A stretch of DNA of 64,000 nucleotides from an uncultured Aquimarina sp. (lineage in GTDB: Bacteria > Bacteroidota > Bacteroidia > Flavobacteriales > Flavobacteriaceae). Below the pieces are notes generated by a model. That model worked only from the letters and a program-made list of their open reading frames with translations, searched no databases and was not told the DNA's origin. The stretch spans positions 1 through 64,000 of the forward strand of contig CANMSL010000004.1 of the NCBI GenBank assembly GCA_947500505.1, read 5' to 3'. This document shows, one piece after another, positions 30,909 through 38,440 of this stretch. The position numbers and the translations under genes are program-made. Every line of letters starts with the position of its first letter. Within the stretch, counting starts at the first letter, position 1.

Positions 30909-32636
30909 ATGCAAATTTCCGATTCCTCGATACATACTAAGATACAAGAATGGTTATCGCCTGTTTTTGATACTCAAACACAAGAAGAAATTTCAAAATT
31001 ACAACAACATAATCCCGAAGCTCTTAAGGAAAGTTTTTATAAAGATTTAGAATTTGGTACTGGTGGTATGCGTGGTATTATGGGTGTAGGAACAAATCGA
31101 ATCAACAAATACACTTTAGGAAAAAGTACTCAAGGCCTAAGTAATTATTTACACAAACAATTTTATGGAGAACAACCAAAGGCTGTCATAGCATTTGATT
31201 GCAGAAATAATAGCGATACACTGGCGCAACTTGTAGCAGATGTATTCTCTGCCAATGGTGTCAAAGTATATTTGTTCTCGAGCTTGAGACCCACACCAGA
31301 GTTATCATACGCTGTAAAAAAATTAGGTTGTCATTGCGGAATTGTTTTGACCGCCAGCCATAATCCTCCGGAATATAACGGATACAAAGTATATTGGCAG
31401 GACGGAGGACAGTTAGTTCCGCCACAAGACGCCGAGATTATTGCAGAAATTAATTCGTTGAATTATTCCGATATAAAATTTGAAGCGAATACTGATTTAA
31501 TTCAAAAAATAGATAAAGAAATTGATGTTCCTTTTATAGAAAACAGTGTAAAGAAAGGAAGTTTCATCGCAACCCAGGAAGCTAAAGACAATACAACTAT
31601 TGTTTTTACTTCATTACACGGTACTTCTATTACTGCAGTTCCCGAAACTTTAGAAAAAGCTGGATATAAAAACGTACATATTGTAAAAGAACAGGAAATA
31701 CCTGATGGTAATTTTCCAACAGTGAAATCTCCTAACCCCGAAGAACCAGAAGCGCTTGCTATGGCAATGAAATTGGCAAACGAGGTCAATGCAGACATCG
31801 TTATTGGTACAGATCCTGATTGTGACCGTTTGGGGGTTGCTGTTCGTAATACTAATGGAAAACTACAATTACTTAACGGAAACCAAACCATGGTGGTGAT
31901 GACCTGGTTTTTATTAAAACATTACAAAGAAAAAGGATTAAAGGGAAATGAGTTTATTGCATCTACCATAGTTTCTACACCGATGATGAAAAATCTTGCA
32001 GAAACTTATGGAGTGGAATATAAAGAAGTGCTAACTGGTTTTAAATGGATTGCTAAACTTATCAAAGATTTCCCTGAAAAGCATTTTATTGGTGGTGGAG
32101 AAGAAAGTTTTGGTTTTATGGTAGGCGATTTTGTACGGGACAAGGATGCTGTTACTTCTACTTTACTAGCCTGCGAAATAGTAGCCTATACCAAATCACA
32201 AGGTAGCTCTTTTTATCAAGAGTTGTTAGAACTGTATACAAATCACGGTTTTTATAAAGAAAGCTTAGTTTCTTTGGTAAAAAAAGGAATTAAGGGAGCT
32301 GAAGAAATTAAACAAACCATGATTGATCTGAGAAACAATCCTCCAAAATACCTGAATGATGAAAAAATAGTACTAATCGAGGATTATCAGACAAGTATTG
32401 CGAAAAACATACAAGATCATACAGAGCAAGTCATTGATATTCCAAAATCCAATGTTTTGATCTTTTATACTGAATCGGGAAGCAAAATTGCAGCAAGACC
32501 TAGTGGTACCGAACCAAAAATTAAATTTTATATCAGCGTGCAAGAAACGTTGAACACAGTAACTGATTTTGATAAGGTACACCAACAATTGGATAGCAAA
32601 ATAGATGCTATCAAAAAAGACTTACAATTAACTTAA
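30909..32636 (+). CDS. Phosphohexomutase (phosphoglucomutase/phosphomannomutase), 575 aa
   Basis: Converts hexose 1- and 6-phosphates in the cytoplasm, linking glycolysis with nucleotide-sugar synthesis. All four domains are present: FGTGGMRGIMGVGTNRIN, the phosphoserine loop TASHNPPEYNGYK (Ser150), the Mg2+ loop GTDPDCDR (about 300-307), the sugar loop GGGEESFGFM, and the phosphate-binding RPSGTEPKIKFY near the C-terminus. The length and spelling are of the long PGM2-like type rather than the shorter GlmM. It is upstream of the ABC transporter (30 bases) and may share its transcript. In this locus it could feed glucose phosphate from starch breakdown. Confidence 0.93.
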   Translation: MQISDSSIHTKIQEWLSPVFDTQTQEEISKLQQHNPEALKESFYKDLEFGTGGMRGIMGVGTNRINKYTLGKSTQGLSNYLHKQFYGEQPKAVIAFDCRNNSDTLAQLVADVFSANGVKVYLFSSLRPTPELSYAVKKLGCHCGIVLTASHNPPEYNGYKVYWQDGGQLVPPQDAEIIAEINSLNYSDIKFEANTDLIQKIDKEIDVPFIENSVKKGSFIATQEAKDNTTIVFTSLHGTSITAVPETLEKAGYKNVHIVKEQEIPDGNFPTVKSPNPEEPEALAMAMKLANEVNADIVIGTDPDCDRLGVAVRNTNGKLQLLNGNQTMVVMTWFLLKHYKEKGLKGNEFIASTIVSTPMMKNLAETYGVEYKEVLTGFKWIAKLIKDFPEKHFIGGGEESFGFMVGDFVRDKDAVTSTLLACEIVAYTKSQGSSFYQELLELYTNHGFYKESLVSLVKKGIKGAEEIKQTMIDLRNNPPKYLNDEKIVLIEDYQTSIAKNIQDHTEQVIDIPKSNVLIFYTESGSKIAARPSGTEPKIKFYISVQETLNTVTDFDKVHQQLDSKIDAIKKDLQLT

Positions 32637-32666
32637 ATGACGGTCGCTACCGTTTTCTAATAATTA

Positions 32667-34499
32667 ATGAACTATTTTAAGCAAATCCTTCGCTTCGCGA
32701 AACCTTATAAATCTTTTGGGATTCTAAATATTATTTGTAATATTTTTTATGCACTATTCAGTGCTTTATCTTTTATAGCACTAATTCCGATGCTTAAAGT
32801 ATTATTTAATAAGGATAAAAATATGGACTATCCCGAACCAATATGGAAAGGCATCTCCAGTTCTAAAGATTATCTGATGGATTCATTAAATTGTTTTATA
32901 TCAGAGAACATCGCTTCCAGAGGAGAGCTTTATGTACTCACTTACATGATTGTAGCCATTATATCTATTTTCATGTTAAAAAATCTCTTTAATTATTTAG
33001 CTATGTATTTTATAACATTTCTAAGAAATGGGGTTTTGAGAGATATCAGAAATGAATTATACGAAAAAACCATAAGTCTTCCTTTATCATTTTTCTCGGA
33101 AAAACGAAAAGGAGATACTATTGCTCGAATTTCGACCGATGTATTAGAAATTCAACACTCCTTTTTATCCATTCTAGAACTCATTGTCAGAGAACCGCTT
33201 ACCATCCTATTTACCCTGATCTTCATGTTTTATCTAAGTACAAAACTCACATTATTTGTGTTTATTTTTATTCCGGTTTCAGGGTTTTTAATTTCTTTAA
33301 TTGGTAAGAGCTTAAAAAAGCATTCGGATAAAGTTCAAAAAGAACAAGGTCATTTTTTATCTATTGTAGAAGAAACCTTAGGCGGACTTAAGGTAATTAA
33401 GGGGTTTAATGCAGAAAGAATTTTCGGAACTAAGTTTCGTGAATCTACATCTCGATTTTTCAAATTTTCAAATATATTATTAAACCGACAAAATTTAGCA
33501 TCGCCGACTAGCGAATTTCTGGGTATTTGTGTAATCTCTGTGCTATTGTGGTACGGCGGGAGATTAGTATTTGTAAGTAGAACATTAGAAGCAGAAATGT
33601 TCCTCGCATATATTGGTTTAGCATACAACATACTCACTCCTGCCAAAGCGATCTCTAAGGCCAACTATGGTGTAAAAAAAGGAAATGCCGCTGCAGAACG
33701 TGTTCTGGAAATCCTGAATACCCCCTCGCCTTTACAAGATAAACCAGGTGCAGTTGATAAAAATAGTTTTGACGACAACATCCTCTTGGAAAATATTTCC
33801 TTTAAGTATGAAGATGAATATGTTTTGAATAGCTTTACACTAAATGTACCTAAAGGAAAATCAGTTGCGCTCGTTGGGCAATCCGGAAGTGGAAAATCTA
33901 CGATAGCAAATCTAGTAACACGATTTTATGATGTAAATGAAGGAGCTATTAAAATTGACGGAATTGACATCAGAGACATCACTAAAATTTCTCTAAGAGG
34001 ACTTATGGGATTGGTGACTCAGGATTCTATTTTGTTTAATGATACTATAAAAAATAATCTGCTGATTGGCGATGAGAACGCATCTGAAGCTGAAATAATA
34101 GAAGCTCTTAGGATTGCAAATGCCTGGGAATTCGTAAAAGACCTGCCAAAAGGTATTGAAACTAATATAGGTGATAGCGGTAATAAACTAAGTGGAGGAC
34201 AGAAACAGCGACTCTCTATCGCGAGAGCTGTACTTAAAAACCCTCCGATAATGATTCTTGATGAAGCGACCTCAGCACTGGACACAGAAAGTGAGCGATT
34301 AGTACAATCAGCCTTGGAAAACATGATGAAGAATCGCACCAGCATCGTAATTGCCCATAGACTATCGACTATACAAAATTCGGATTTAATCGTTGTAATG
34401 CAAAAAGGAAATATCGTAGAACAAGGGACTCATGAAGAACTGATCGCAAAAAACGGAGCTTATCAAAAACTGGTTACCATGCAGTCTTTTGACAATTAA
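32667..34499 (+). CDS. MsbA-like ABC exporter, fused permease and ATPase (610 aa)
   Basis: The N-terminal transmembrane domain has six hydrophobic segments (about 20-330), with the coupling-helix region LRDIRNELYEKTISLPLSFF. The C-terminal ATPase has Walker A VGQSGSGKST, signature LSGGQKQR, Walker B IMILDEATSALD and H-loop VIAHRLST. No C39 peptidase domain precedes the membrane domain, so it is not a leader-peptide-cleaving bacteriocin exporter. The type is that of lipid flippases (MsbA) and multidrug half-transporters acting as homodimers. It is followed closely by the bidirectional hairpin at 34532-34551. Confidence 0.92.
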   Translation: MNYFKQILRFAKPYKSFGILNIICNIFYALFSALSFIALIPMLKVLFNKDKNMDYPEPIWKGISSSKDYLMDSLNCFISENIASRGELYVLTYMIVAIISIFMLKNLFNYLAMYFITFLRNGVLRDIRNELYEKTISLPLSFFSEKRKGDTIARISTDVLEIQHSFLSILELIVREPLTILFTLIFMFYLSTKLTLFVFIFIPVSGFLISLIGKSLKKHSDKVQKEQGHFLSIVEETLGGLKVIKGFNAERIFGTKFRESTSRFFKFSNILLNRQNLASPTSEFLGICVISVLLWYGGRLVFVSRTLEAEMFLAYIGLAYNILTPAKAISKANYGVKKGNAAAERVLEILNTPSPLQDKPGAVDKNSFDDNILLENISFKYEDEYVLNSFTLNVPKGKSVALVGQSGSGKSTIANLVTRFYDVNEGAIKIDGIDIRDITKISLRGLMGLVTQDSILFNDTIKNNLLIGDENASEAEIIEALRIANAWEFVKDLPKGIETNIGDSGNKLSGGQKQRLSIARAVLKNPPIMILDEATSALDTESERLVQSALENMMKNRTSIVIAHRLSTIQNSDLIVVMQKGNIVEQGTHEELIAKNGAYQKLVTMQSFDN

Positions 34500-34527
34500 C
34501 AACTGATTATCAATTATATATAAAAAC

Positions 34528-34656
34528 AAAAAAGAGCGTCTCCACGCTCTTTTTCTTCACACAAATCATCTTAATTTAGGGGCTTATTCTAAAATTAAAA
34601 CTCACTTTTATAAAAACTTTCACTTTGGGGGAAATGAAAGCACTAACTCATTTTCA
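34528..34656 (-). ncRNA. Candidate small RNA, tandem copy 1 (~130 nt)
   Basis: One of three near-identical noncoding units on the minus strand. The predicted transcript starts near 34656, about 6 bases after TATATTTA, and ends in a rho-independent terminator: AAGAGCGT (complement of 34544-34551) pairs with ACGCTCTT across a 4-base loop, then T6. Two inner hairpins are conserved. Hairpin 1 is CTTTCA/TGAAAG with a C-rich loop (TTTCCCCCAAAG in RNA sense, 34617-34640). Hairpin 2 is TTAATTTtAG/CTAAATTAA with loop AATAAGCCC (34571-34598). No reading frame is conserved among the copies. The terminator stem also gives a T-run on the plus strand, so it can end the ABC transporter message. Confidence 0.7.
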
Positions 34657-34661
34657 CTTTG

Positions 34662-34691
34662 TAAATATACATTATTTTTTTGAAACAACAA
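34662..34691 (-). promoter_or_regulatory. Promoter of small RNA copy 1
   Basis: On the minus strand: TTG (34689-34691), 19 bases, TATATTTA (34662-34669). The -7 box differs from TAnnTTTG only at the last base, as in the other two copies. Confidence 0.6.
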
Positions 34692-34839
34692 GTATTTTTA
34701 TGCTTTTTATCTAATATTTATGCTTTTTAACATTTAAATAATGCTTAAAAATTATTTATGTAATATTTTACTTACAAAAAAATCCAATGCTTAATATCTA
34801 ATCTCTTACTTTCTTAATTCAAATAAAAGTTCATATAAT

Positions 34840-34969
34840 AAAAAAGAGTGCTTTCGCACTCTTTTTCTTCACACAAATCATCTTAATTTAGGGGCTTAAT
34901 CTAAAATTAAAACTCACTTTTATTAAAAACTTTCACCTTGGGGAAAATGAAAGCACTAACTCATTTTTA
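34840..34969 (-). ncRNA. Candidate small RNA, tandem copy 2 (~130 nt)
   Basis: It has the same architecture as copy 1. The terminator stem here is AAGAGTGC/GCACTCTT with loop GAAA (34844-34863). Compared with copies 1 and 3 (GAGCGT/ACGCTC), both arms changed together, so the pairing is kept by compensatory substitutions, which supports a folded RNA. Hairpin 1 has loop TTTTCCCCAAGG. The block CTTAATTTAGATGATT-like (plus strand 34869-34894, acacaaatcatcttaattta) is unchanged in all copies. Confidence 0.7.
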
Positions 34970-34974
34970 CGATG

Positions 34975-35005
34975 TAAAGATACAACATTTTTTAAATTCA
35001 CCAAA
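34975..35005 (-). promoter_or_regulatory. Promoter of small RNA copy 2
   Basis: On the minus strand: TTTG (35002-35005), 19 bases, TATCTTTA (34975-34982). Confidence 0.65.
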
Positions 35006-35130
35006 TATTTTGTGTATTTTGTCTAAAAAATATGTTTTTTAACATAATTAAAAAACTACTATTTAAAAATAAGTAGTTTTTTTCCTACTTTTTGATATTC
35101 TATACGCTTTTGCTCCGAATCTCCATAAAC

Positions 35131-35262
35131 AAAAAAGAGCGTCTCCACGCTCTTTTTCTTCACACAAATCATCTTAATTTAGGGGCTTATTCTAAAAATT
35201 AAAACTCACTTTTAATAAACTGCCTTCATCTTGGGGAAAATGAAAGCGTTAACTCATTTTTA
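35131..35262 (-). ncRNA. Candidate small RNA, tandem copy 3 (~130 nt)
   Basis: It has the same architecture as copies 1 and 2. The terminator stem is AAGAGCGT/ACGCTCTT (35135-35154). Hairpin 1 is longer here: GCTTTCAT pairs with ATGAAGGC, including a T-G pair and an extra G-C and C-G pair, so changes in the arm are compensated. The C-rich loop is TTTTCCCCAAG. Copy spacing is about 310 and 290 bases. The promoter is TTTG-N19-TATCTTTA. It is divergent from the ECF sigma gene at 35464. Confidence 0.7.
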
Positions 35263-35267
35263 CAATG

Positions 35268-35298
35268 TAAAGATATAAAAAAATTTGATTGCACCAAA
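35268..35298 (-). promoter_or_regulatory. Promoter of small RNA copy 3
   Basis: On the minus strand: TTTG (35295-35298), 19 bases, TATCTTTA (35268-35275). The bases after TTTG (GTG) are the same as in copy 2. Confidence 0.65.
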
Positions 35299-35458
35299 CT
35301 TTTTATGCATTTTATCTAAATTATAAGTTTTTGAACTTATTTTATATAAATAATTCTTACATTTTCTTACAAAAATAAATTTTATATCTTATTAAACCTT
35401 TTTTATGTATTTTAGTCTAATACTACATTAGCGAATAGTAATGATCACTAAACCTATT

Positions 35459-35466
35459 TACTTTTG
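35459..35466 (+). promoter_or_regulatory. Possible -7 element overlapping the sigma gene start
   Basis: TACTTTTG matches TAnnTTTG, but it overlaps the TTG used as start codon at 35464. If it is the true -7 box, translation must begin further in, for example at the TTG at 35485. Confidence 0.3.
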
Positions 35467-36012
35467 AATATTCAGGAAGAAGAAAACTTGCTTATTGCCT
35501 TACAAACGGATAAAGACATTAATAATGCTTTTACCAAACTGGTGACCGCATATAAGCAAAGATTATATTGGCACATTAGAAATATGGTAAAAAATCACGA
35601 TGATACCGATGATGTATTACAAAATGTATTTATCAAAGTATATAAAAATATATCAAAATTTAAAGGAGATAGTAAATTATATTCCTGGATGTACCGAATA
35701 GCAACTAATGAGTCTATCACTTTTTTAAATCAAAAAGCAAAAAAATATAACATTAGTAACGAAGAATTACAGCAACAACTAATCGATAATCTAGAGGCCG
35801 ATGTTTATTTTGAAGGTGGAGAGATTCAACTTAAATTGCAAAAAGCAATCGCTTTATTACCTCAGAAACAACAACAAGTATTTAATATGAAATATTTTCA
35901 GGAACTGAAATACAAAGAAATATCTGAAATTCTGGAAACCAGTGAAGGCGCACTAAAAGCATCCTACCACCTGGCCTCTAAAAAAATCGAAGAATTCCTA
36001 AAATCTAATTAA
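35464..36012 (+). CDS. ECF-type RNA polymerase sigma factor (182 aa)
   Basis: Sigma-2 is at about 20-95 (TAYKQRLYWHIRNMVKNHDD, TDDVLQNVFIKVYKNISKFK, KLYSWMYRIATNESITFLNQ). Sigma-4 is at about 125-175 (AIALLPQKQQQVFNMKYFQE, YKEISEILETSEGALKASYH). No ATG lies near the start; TTG 35464 gives the fullest product, but a start at TTG 35485 is possible. It is the first gene of a three-gene unit with an anti-sigma-like membrane protein and a periplasmic helical protein, a common Flavobacteria layout (sigma, membrane regulator, 'sensor of ECF-type sigma factor'). Confidence 0.9.
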   Translation: MNIQEEENLLIALQTDKDINNAFTKLVTAYKQRLYWHIRNMVKNHDDTDDVLQNVFIKVYKNISKFKGDSKLYSWMYRIATNESITFLNQKAKKYNISNEELQQQLIDNLEADVYFEGGEIQLKLQKAIALLPQKQQQVFNMKYFQELKYKEISEILETSEGALKASYHLASKKIEEFLKSN

Positions 36013-36043
36013 ACCTTTTTACCTTTACATTGTCCTACATATA

Positions 36044-36685
36044 GTGAAAAAGAAAAATATACATAACGATAAAGCAGAATTTAAAGTTCCTGAAAACTAT
36101 TTCGATACTTTCGAAGAGCGACTTTTTGCGAAAATCTCTCAAGAAGACACAGATACTTCATTACTATCGGATAAGATAACTTCTGGTTTCAAAACACCAG
36201 ATGGTTATTTTGATACACTAGAAAGTCAACTATTGTCCAAATTAGATTCTGATATCAATGATCTTCCATTACAATCGAACAAGTATAAGGCCGGCTTCTC
36301 CATACCAAATCAGTATTTTGATAATGTAGAAGAAACCATTTTACAAAAAACAATTAATGACAGTAAGAAAACGAAATTGGTTTCCCTATTCTCCAGAAAA
36401 AATATGATATATGTATCTGGTATTGCCGCTATGATCGCGATCATTATATCTGTCTCTATTACCAAAGAAACTTATACACTCGATTTTGATAGTATTGCCA
36501 CTTCGGATATTCATGAATATATTAATGAAGGGAACGTTGAATTTAGTGACAGTGAAATAGCCGCTTTGCTCGATGATGAATCTAGTTTTATGAATAGCTT
36601 TAGTGATAATGAAATTAGTAATGAGGAATTAGAAAACTATTTATACGATGAAGAGATGGCGGATGAAATTATGTATGTTGAATAA
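36044..36685 (+). CDS. Anti-sigma-like membrane protein with three F-x-x-P-x-x-YFD repeats (213 aa)
   Basis: GTG start (MKKKNIHNDKAEFKVPENYF). The cytoplasmic N-terminal part contains three repeats about 40 residues apart: EFKVPENYFDTFEERLFAKI, GFKTPDGYFDTLESQLLSKL and GFSIPNQYFDNVEETILQKT. A single membrane segment follows (about 124-141, YVSGIAAMIAIIISVSIT), then a very acidic extracytoplasmic tail (EEMADEIMYVE). Position and topology suggest that it holds the sigma factor encoded 31 bases upstream. The repeats could be the sigma-binding units; this is inference. It overlaps neither neighbour and is followed 10 bases later by the sensor gene. Confidence 0.75.
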   Translation: MKKKNIHNDKAEFKVPENYFDTFEERLFAKISQEDTDTSLLSDKITSGFKTPDGYFDTLESQLLSKLDSDINDLPLQSNKYKAGFSIPNQYFDNVEETILQKTINDSKKTKLVSLFSRKNMIYVSGIAAMIAIIISVSITKETYTLDFDSIATSDIHEYINEGNVEFSDSEIAALLDDESSFMNSFSDNEISNEELENYLYDEEMADEIMYVE

Positions 36686-36695
36686 AAAAAGACAC

Positions 36696-37139
36696 ATGAA
36701 AAAGATACTATTACTATTTATATTTGTTTTTACAATACATCTTTGCTTTTCACAAAGAGGACCAAGAGAGCGGGTAAAAGCTTTTAAAATAGCATATATA
36801 ACAGAACAATTAAACCTTAGTAGCAAAGAAGCTCAACAATTTTGGCCAATCTATAATGAACATGAAGACACTATGGAAAACCTTAAAAAGAAAGAGCGTA
36901 CGTCTGTCAGAGCACTTAAAGAGGCAAATGGTTTTGAGAATCTGAATGAAAAAGAGGCAGAAGACTTTTTAAGCAATTATCTTTTAGCAGAAGAGCAGAA
37001 GTATCTTGCGCGAAAAAAATTAATCACGGATTTAAGAAAGGTTATTCCCCATAAAAAAATTCTAAAACTTGTAAAAGCAGAAATGGATTTTAACAAACGA
37101 CTTTTAAAGCAATTGCGCGATAGACGGCAAGGAAATTAA
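36696..37139 (+). CDS. Periplasmic 'sensor of ECF-type sigma factor' helical protein (147 aa)
   Basis: The ATG at 36696 gives a clean signal peptide (MKKILLLFIFVFTIHLCFSQ); an earlier in-frame start would overlap the previous gene and spoil it. The mature protein is all-helical and highly charged (IAYITEQLNLSSKEAQQFWP, LTEAE-like spacing, YLLAEEQKYLARKKLITDLR). It resembles the CpxP/Spy-type LTxxQ chaperone-like fold, which senses envelope state. It completes the sigma/anti-sigma operon and probably acts on the outer face of the 213-residue membrane protein. Confidence 0.8.
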   Translation: MKKILLLFIFVFTIHLCFSQRGPRERVKAFKIAYITEQLNLSSKEAQQFWPIYNEHEDTMENLKKKERTSVRALKEANGFENLNEKEAEDFLSNYLLAEEQKYLARKKLITDLRKVIPHKKILKLVKAEMDFNKRLLKQLRDRRQGN

Positions 37140-37206
37140 CACTATCAAATCCTGCTGATTTTTAATAAAAAGTAAACAAAACCCCTTTACCATTTACCTT
37201 TTTACT

Positions 37207-38277
37207 TTAATCAGGTTTAAAAATTAATTTGGCAATTCGATTCTTTCCTGCAGCCACGGCCACACTATCATTGATAAATCGAAGTGTATAAAAACTTTCT
37301 TTGCTTATATCATCCCAGCTATTCCCAGAATCATTAGAAATTGATATTCCAGTAAAACCTACTGCTACCAGTTCTTTACCGCCACTCTTAGGAACGTATC
37401 GTATGCTACTTTTGTATCCTGCCCCTACCCCATCTGCTACTAAATTCCAGGTTTTACCTCCATCAGCTGTAATCGATTTATTTTTTTTATTTATTTCAGG
37501 TTTTGTATAATCACCACCAAAGATGATTCCGTTATTTATATCATAAAAATCTATGGAATAAGCTCCTGTAGTTTCTTTTCCTTGGATTATCGGAGTCTCT
37601 GAAACGCTCCAACTAATTCCTTTATCAGATGAATAAAAAACTCTGGATTTCATTCCGCCGGAAACAATCCACGTATGATTATCAACGATTGCTATATTTC
37701 CATTACTTGCTGCAAAAGCTGCTTCTCCATTTATGGTTTTAGGTAAATTATCACAGGAGATCTTTTGCCAGGTTTTTCCTCCGTCTCTGGTAATAATTAT
37801 AGATAAACATCCATCTGTAGGATCTCCCATAGCAATCCCTTCTTTATCATTCCAAAACGCAATAGCATCATAGAAAACCTTTTCATGAACCTCCTTATAT
37901 ACCAGCTGCCTCTCTCTCGAATCCTTATTTATTTTATATAATAATGCCGGTGATGTTATACTTAAAAGGAAAAAATCTGTCGTTGTACTGGCGATGGCTC
38001 TAAAGTGAATTTTCTTTCCCTCGAAATTTAAAACTTCAACTGTCCTGTTCTTAATATGGAGGGAATCATCAATTTCGAAAGTTCCATACATACCATTATT
38101 ACCAGCAAACAACAACAAATCCTTGTCTACTTCTATGGCTCTAATACTTACTGAATCTATAAAAAATGGTTCAACAATTACCTTAGCAAAATTATGTACT
38201 ATTGATTTTTGTGAATTAGAATTACAACCTAATACTGTAGCAATGAATAATACTATTAGTAAATTACTACGAAACAA
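37207..38277 (-). CDS. YCF48/BNR-like beta-propeller lipoprotein (356 aa)
   Basis: I place the start at a TTG (38277), which gives a perfect lipoprotein signal (MFRSNLLIVLFIATVLGC, Cys18) and has a -7-like box (TACTTTTA, 38297-38304) just upstream. An ATG at 38364 is also open but would put 29 residues before the signal. The mature part has repeated sialidase/YCF48-type blades: TRDGGKTWQKIS, SSDKGISWSVSE, TADGGKTWNLVA, SNDSGNSWDDIS. In plants and cyanobacteria YCF48 helps photosystem II assembly; here it is only a fold marker. Such proteins are often labelled 'oxidoreductase' without evidence. Function unknown, probably at the cell envelope. Confidence 0.82.
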   Translation of the reverse strand: MFRSNLLIVLFIATVLGCNSNSQKSIVHNFAKVIVEPFFIDSVSIRAIEVDKDLLLFAGNNGMYGTFEIDDSLHIKNRTVEVLNFEGKKIHFRAIASTTTDFFLLSITSPALLYKINKDSRERQLVYKEVHEKVFYDAIAFWNDKEGIAMGDPTDGCLSIIITRDGGKTWQKISCDNLPKTINGEAAFAASNGNIAIVDNHTWIVSGGMKSRVFYSSDKGISWSVSETPIIQGKETTGAYSIDFYDINNGIIFGGDYTKPEINKKNKSITADGGKTWNLVADGVGAGYKSSIRYVPKSGGKELVAVGFTGISISNDSGNSWDDISKESFYTLRFINDSVAVAAGKNRIAKLIFKPD

Positions 38278-38296
38278 GCTTACAAAGCATTTAGAG

Positions 38297-38304
38297 TAAA
38301 AGTA
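38297..38304 (-). promoter_or_regulatory. Possible -7 element of the YCF48-like gene
   Basis: On the minus strand TACTTTTA, one base off TAnnTTTG, 20 bases before the TTG start at 38277. It supports that start over the longer form. Confidence 0.35.
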
Positions 38305-38411
38305 TTTTGATTTCGAGGTGAGCCCCGAAACATTCAAATCTCGATTATCGAGTAAAAATCTCATACACAATATTTTTAGATCAAATATAATACTATTCTA
38401 AAGCAAAGAAC

Positions 38412-38419
38412 TACCTTTG
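38412..38419 (+). promoter_or_regulatory. -7 element of the rRNA methyltransferase gene
   Basis: TACCTTTG matches TAnnTTTG and lies 22 bases before the ATG at 38441. It overlaps an in-frame TTG at 38417, which therefore cannot be the start. Confidence 0.5.
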
Positions 38420-38440
38420 CAAACCCTAAAAAAAAGAGGA

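Noticed and set aside
31502..31891. Minus-strand open frame of 129 codons
   Set aside because: It is antisense to the phosphohexomutase, which has all its motifs in this stretch.
32667..34499. Dedicated exporter for the peptide at 20152
   Set aside because: The transporter has no N-terminal C39 peptidase domain and lies 12 kb away; its motifs fit a general lipid or drug exporter.
34528..35298. CRISPR-like reading of the three spaced repeats
   Set aside because: The units are ~130 nt with ~160-nt AT-rich spacers, only three copies, each with promoter and terminator, and no cas genes nearby.
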